From: Verrucomicrobiota bacterium
GTDB taxonomy: Bacteria; Verrucomicrobiota; Verrucomicrobiia; Limisphaerales; J093
Direction: 5' to 3'
NCBI GenBank assembly: GCA_012517065.1
Contig: JAAYVR010000123.1
Coordinates: forward strand, 1-64,000
Length of the DNA: 64,000 bases
Of the stretch, positions 61,822-64,000 are shown piece by piece; position 1 is the first letter of the stretch; each line of letters opens with the position of its first letter. Under the pieces are notes generated by a model, which was not told the origin of the DNA, ran no database searches, and saw nothing but the letters and a program-made list of their open reading frames with translations. The translations under genes and the position numbers were made by a program.

Positions 61822-62502
61822 ATGCGAGTCCCACGCCCGCCGCACAGATGGCGACTTTCACCGGCGCGTGCCATTGCTGTTCAGACGCGGCTTGCGGGCC
61901 GGGTTGTTGACAAGTGGGACGGCCGTGTGGTGCGATGGGTAGCGGGGCTGGATGCGGCTTTTTCGCGGTCACATTGCATTGGTGCGGTGGTGTTGTGGGA
62001 CCTTGCGAAGGGGGTTGTGGAAGAGCGGCACATTGCGGTGCGCCCGTTGATATTCCCGTACATTCCTGGTCTTTTGTCATTTCGCGAAGCGCCAGCGTTG
62101 CTTGGAGCCTTGCGCAAGCTTCGGCGAACGCCGGATGTATTGATGTGCGACGGGCATGGGATAGCCCATCCGAGGCGATTCGGTATCGCCAGTCACATCG
62201 GTGTTTTGACCGGGCTGCCGTCGATTGGCTGTGCGAAGAGCAGGTTAACCGGGGAGTATTATGAGCCCGGGCCTTGCCGGGGTGAGAGCGCGCCTTTGGT
62301 GGACCAAGGGGAAATAATTGGCGCAGTCGTCAGATGCAAGGCGAACACCAAACCTGTTTTTGTCAGCGTTGGCCACTTGATAGACTTGGGTTTGGCTGTC
62401 GAGACAGTTCTTGCTGCAGCTACGGTTTATCGTTTACCGGAACCGACACGGCTGGCCGACTTGTTGGTGACGGCAGCAAGGAAAAGATTCAACCGGCCAT
62501 GA
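61822..62502 (+). CDS. nfi: Endonuclease V
   Basis: VAGLDAAFSRSHCIGAVVLWD; FREAPALLGALRKL; LMCDGHGIAHPRRFGIASHIGVLTGLPSIGCAKSRLTG. Confidence 0.93.
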   Translation: MRVPRPPHRWRLSPARAIAVQTRLAGRVVDKWDGRVVRWVAGLDAAFSRSHCIGAVVLWDLAKGVVEERHIAVRPLIFPYIPGLLSFREAPALLGALRKLRRTPDVLMCDGHGIAHPRRFGIASHIGVLTGLPSIGCAKSRLTGEYYEPGPCRGESAPLVDQGEIIGAVVRCKANTKPVFVSVGHLIDLGLAVETVLAAATVYRLPEPTRLADLLVTAARKRFNRP

Positions 62503-63552
62503 TCAATCGGCTTGTTCGATTGGGGGTCGGTACTTGTATTTTCGGCCAAGGGCAAGCGCAGTTTTCAGGGGTTTCATGCCCGCGGTGCAGGAGGGGTCGG
62601 AGAGCGATGCTGCAGCGGCGCAGACGCCTGTTTCGAGGCTCCGCTGCAGGTCCCAGCCTTCGTGCAATCCCAACAAAACGCCCGCGCAAAACGCGTCGCC
62701 GGCGCCGGCCATGCCGGCAATGTACTTTTGGGGCAGATTGACCGAAGACTGCCAGAAGTCTTCGCCTTTGCGTGTGCGGGCGAAAGCGCCCTCGGGGAAG
62801 TGGATAATTACGAGTTCCTTTACGCCGAGCTGCAACATCGCGCCTGCGGCGTGGCGCAACGAGACAGGGTCGATTTTGCCGTCTGCCTGCCTTGTTTTGA
62901 ATCCGGTTGTGCGGCCTGCTTCGAACTCGTTTAGGATGCAATAATCGACATGTTGGAGTGCCGGAGTGACGATTTTAGCGAACCGGTCACTGTCCTCGCT
63001 CACGACATCGACGCTGGTTCTGAGTCCGGCTTTTTGGGCTTTGGCCAGCAGTGCTGCTGCTCTGGTTCCGTAATTCTTGTCGGGTTTGTCGAGCTCATCG
63101 AGCAGGAGCAGATAGCCGAGGTGGAAAATGCGGGCTTTGACACGATTGAAGTCGATGTCGGAACCGGACCAGAGGGCGTTTGCGCCGCGCATATGGAAGA
63201 ATGTTCTGCGTCCGCTGGCGATTTCTGTCATGACATCTGTGTAAGACGTGGGTGCGTCCTGGGTTTGGCGGAGGTGTTTGGCATCGATTTTGAACTTTCG
63301 GCAGTCGGCGAGGATGCGTTCGCCCAACTCATCTTTGCCGACCAAGCCGGCGGCGTAGAGCGGGAACGGGGCGCCGAGGATGGCGAGATCGACAAGCACG
63401 TTGTATGGGGCTCCGCCGGTGCCCTGGCTTTGACTGCGGATGTTGGCAAGGCTTTCCGGCTGGGGATAGACGTCAATCATTTTGACCTGGTCAATGATCC
63501 AGTTGCCGCCGGCGAGTATGCCGGAGCGTGTAGCAGAAGGTTTTGTGTTCAT
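62503..63552 (-). CDS. PfkB family carbohydrate kinase
   Basis: GGNWIIDQVKMIDVYPQPE; GTGGAPYNVLVDLAILGAPFPLYAAGLVGKDELG; AGMAGAGDAFCAGVLLGLHEG. Confidence 0.92.
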   Translation of the reverse strand: MNTKPSATRSGILAGGNWIIDQVKMIDVYPQPESLANIRSQSQGTGGAPYNVLVDLAILGAPFPLYAAGLVGKDELGERILADCRKFKIDAKHLRQTQDAPTSYTDVMTEIASGRRTFFHMRGANALWSGSDIDFNRVKARIFHLGYLLLLDELDKPDKNYGTRAAALLAKAQKAGLRTSVDVVSEDSDRFAKIVTPALQHVDYCILNEFEAGRTTGFKTRQADGKIDPVSLRHAAGAMLQLGVKELVIIHFPEGAFARTRKGEDFWQSSVNLPQKYIAGMAGAGDAFCAGVLLGLHEGWDLQRSLETGVCAAAASLSDPSCTAGMKPLKTALALGRKYKYRPPIEQAD

Positions 63553-63729
63553 AACGTGCGATATCCGGCGCGGCTTTCGAGTTGTCATTCGGCGCCGACA
63601 TGGTTGTCACGCTTAAGGTTAAACACTTGCGGTTGGGTTGTCACTTCCAAAATCTTGGGCTGAGATTGAAGCTTGTACTTGCCAAACTGCCACAGGTTCA
63701 TAGAGTGTGCGTCTTTTAACCGCTGCTTC

Positions 63730-64000
63730 ATGAGTACGATATTGTCTGTGATACAGGCGCAGGCGGCCCAGCAGGACTCGCGGGCGGCCATGCTGCAAAT
63801 GATGGGCTTGCTGCTCATCATGATAGTGATGTTTTATTTTGCCATATGGCGGCCTCAGCAAAAGAAGGCAAAACAGCACGAAGAACTGATGAAATCGCTC
63901 AAGCCGGGCGACAAGGTTGTGACTGCCAGCGGGATATGCGGGGTGATTGTGAGCATTAGGGACAAGACAGTTTCAATTCGGTCGGCCGATGCGAAGCTTG
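63730..64000 (+). CDS. yajC: Preprotein translocase subunit YajC, truncated by window end
   Basis: Translated by hand: MSTILSVIQAQAAQQDSRAAMLQMMGLLLIMIVMFYFAIWRPQQKKAKQHEELMKSLKPGDKVVTASGICGVIVSIRDKTVSIRSADAKL. Confidence 0.92.
   Translation, partial: MSTILSVIQAQAAQQDSRAAMLQMMGLLLIMIVMFYFAIWRPQQKKAKQHEELMKSLKPGDKVVTASGICGVIVSIRDKTVSIRSADAKL

Overview
This 64 kb window looks like a bacterial chromosome segment, fairly GC-rich and densely coding. Gene content suggests Verrucomicrobiota or a related PVC lineage; that is inference, with no rRNA or marker comparison possible here. I support about 44 protein genes. Confident identifications include comEC, hisH, gyrB-gyrA-mutL, rpoN, dprA, a two-component pair, a TolC-like gene, maf, a folP-cdaA-cdaR-like-glmM run, exosortase plus EpsI-like, nfi, a PfkB kinase, and yajC truncated at the right edge (absent from the ORF track because it has no stop in the window). 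Other genes are a GH13+GH133 glycogen-debranching fusion, four Gfo/Idh/MocA oxidoreductases (three with Tat-like leaders), a Tat-leader DegT aminotransferase, an ECF sigma gene with a putative membrane anti-sigma, a DUF1343/NamZ gene next to two Opp/Dpp-type ATPases, a ceramidase-like gene and a PIG-L deacetylase. I saw no tRNA, rRNA, CRISPR array or transposase. The most unusual feature is a mosaic of shuffled intergenic repeat modules at about ten loci: a 37-bp-period 'GTGCCTGTCCCCATATCGGC' unit, a 'GCGGCAGCAAGCTGCCGC' module, a long hairpin 'CCCGGAAATCTCACCGG...CCGGTGAGATTTCCGGG', a second hairpin 'CCCGCATATT...AATATGCGGG', and a tandem hairpin with compensatory stem changes. In three genes the conserved edge of the long hairpin forms the stop codon itself. 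No mobilising enzyme for these repeats is present in the window.
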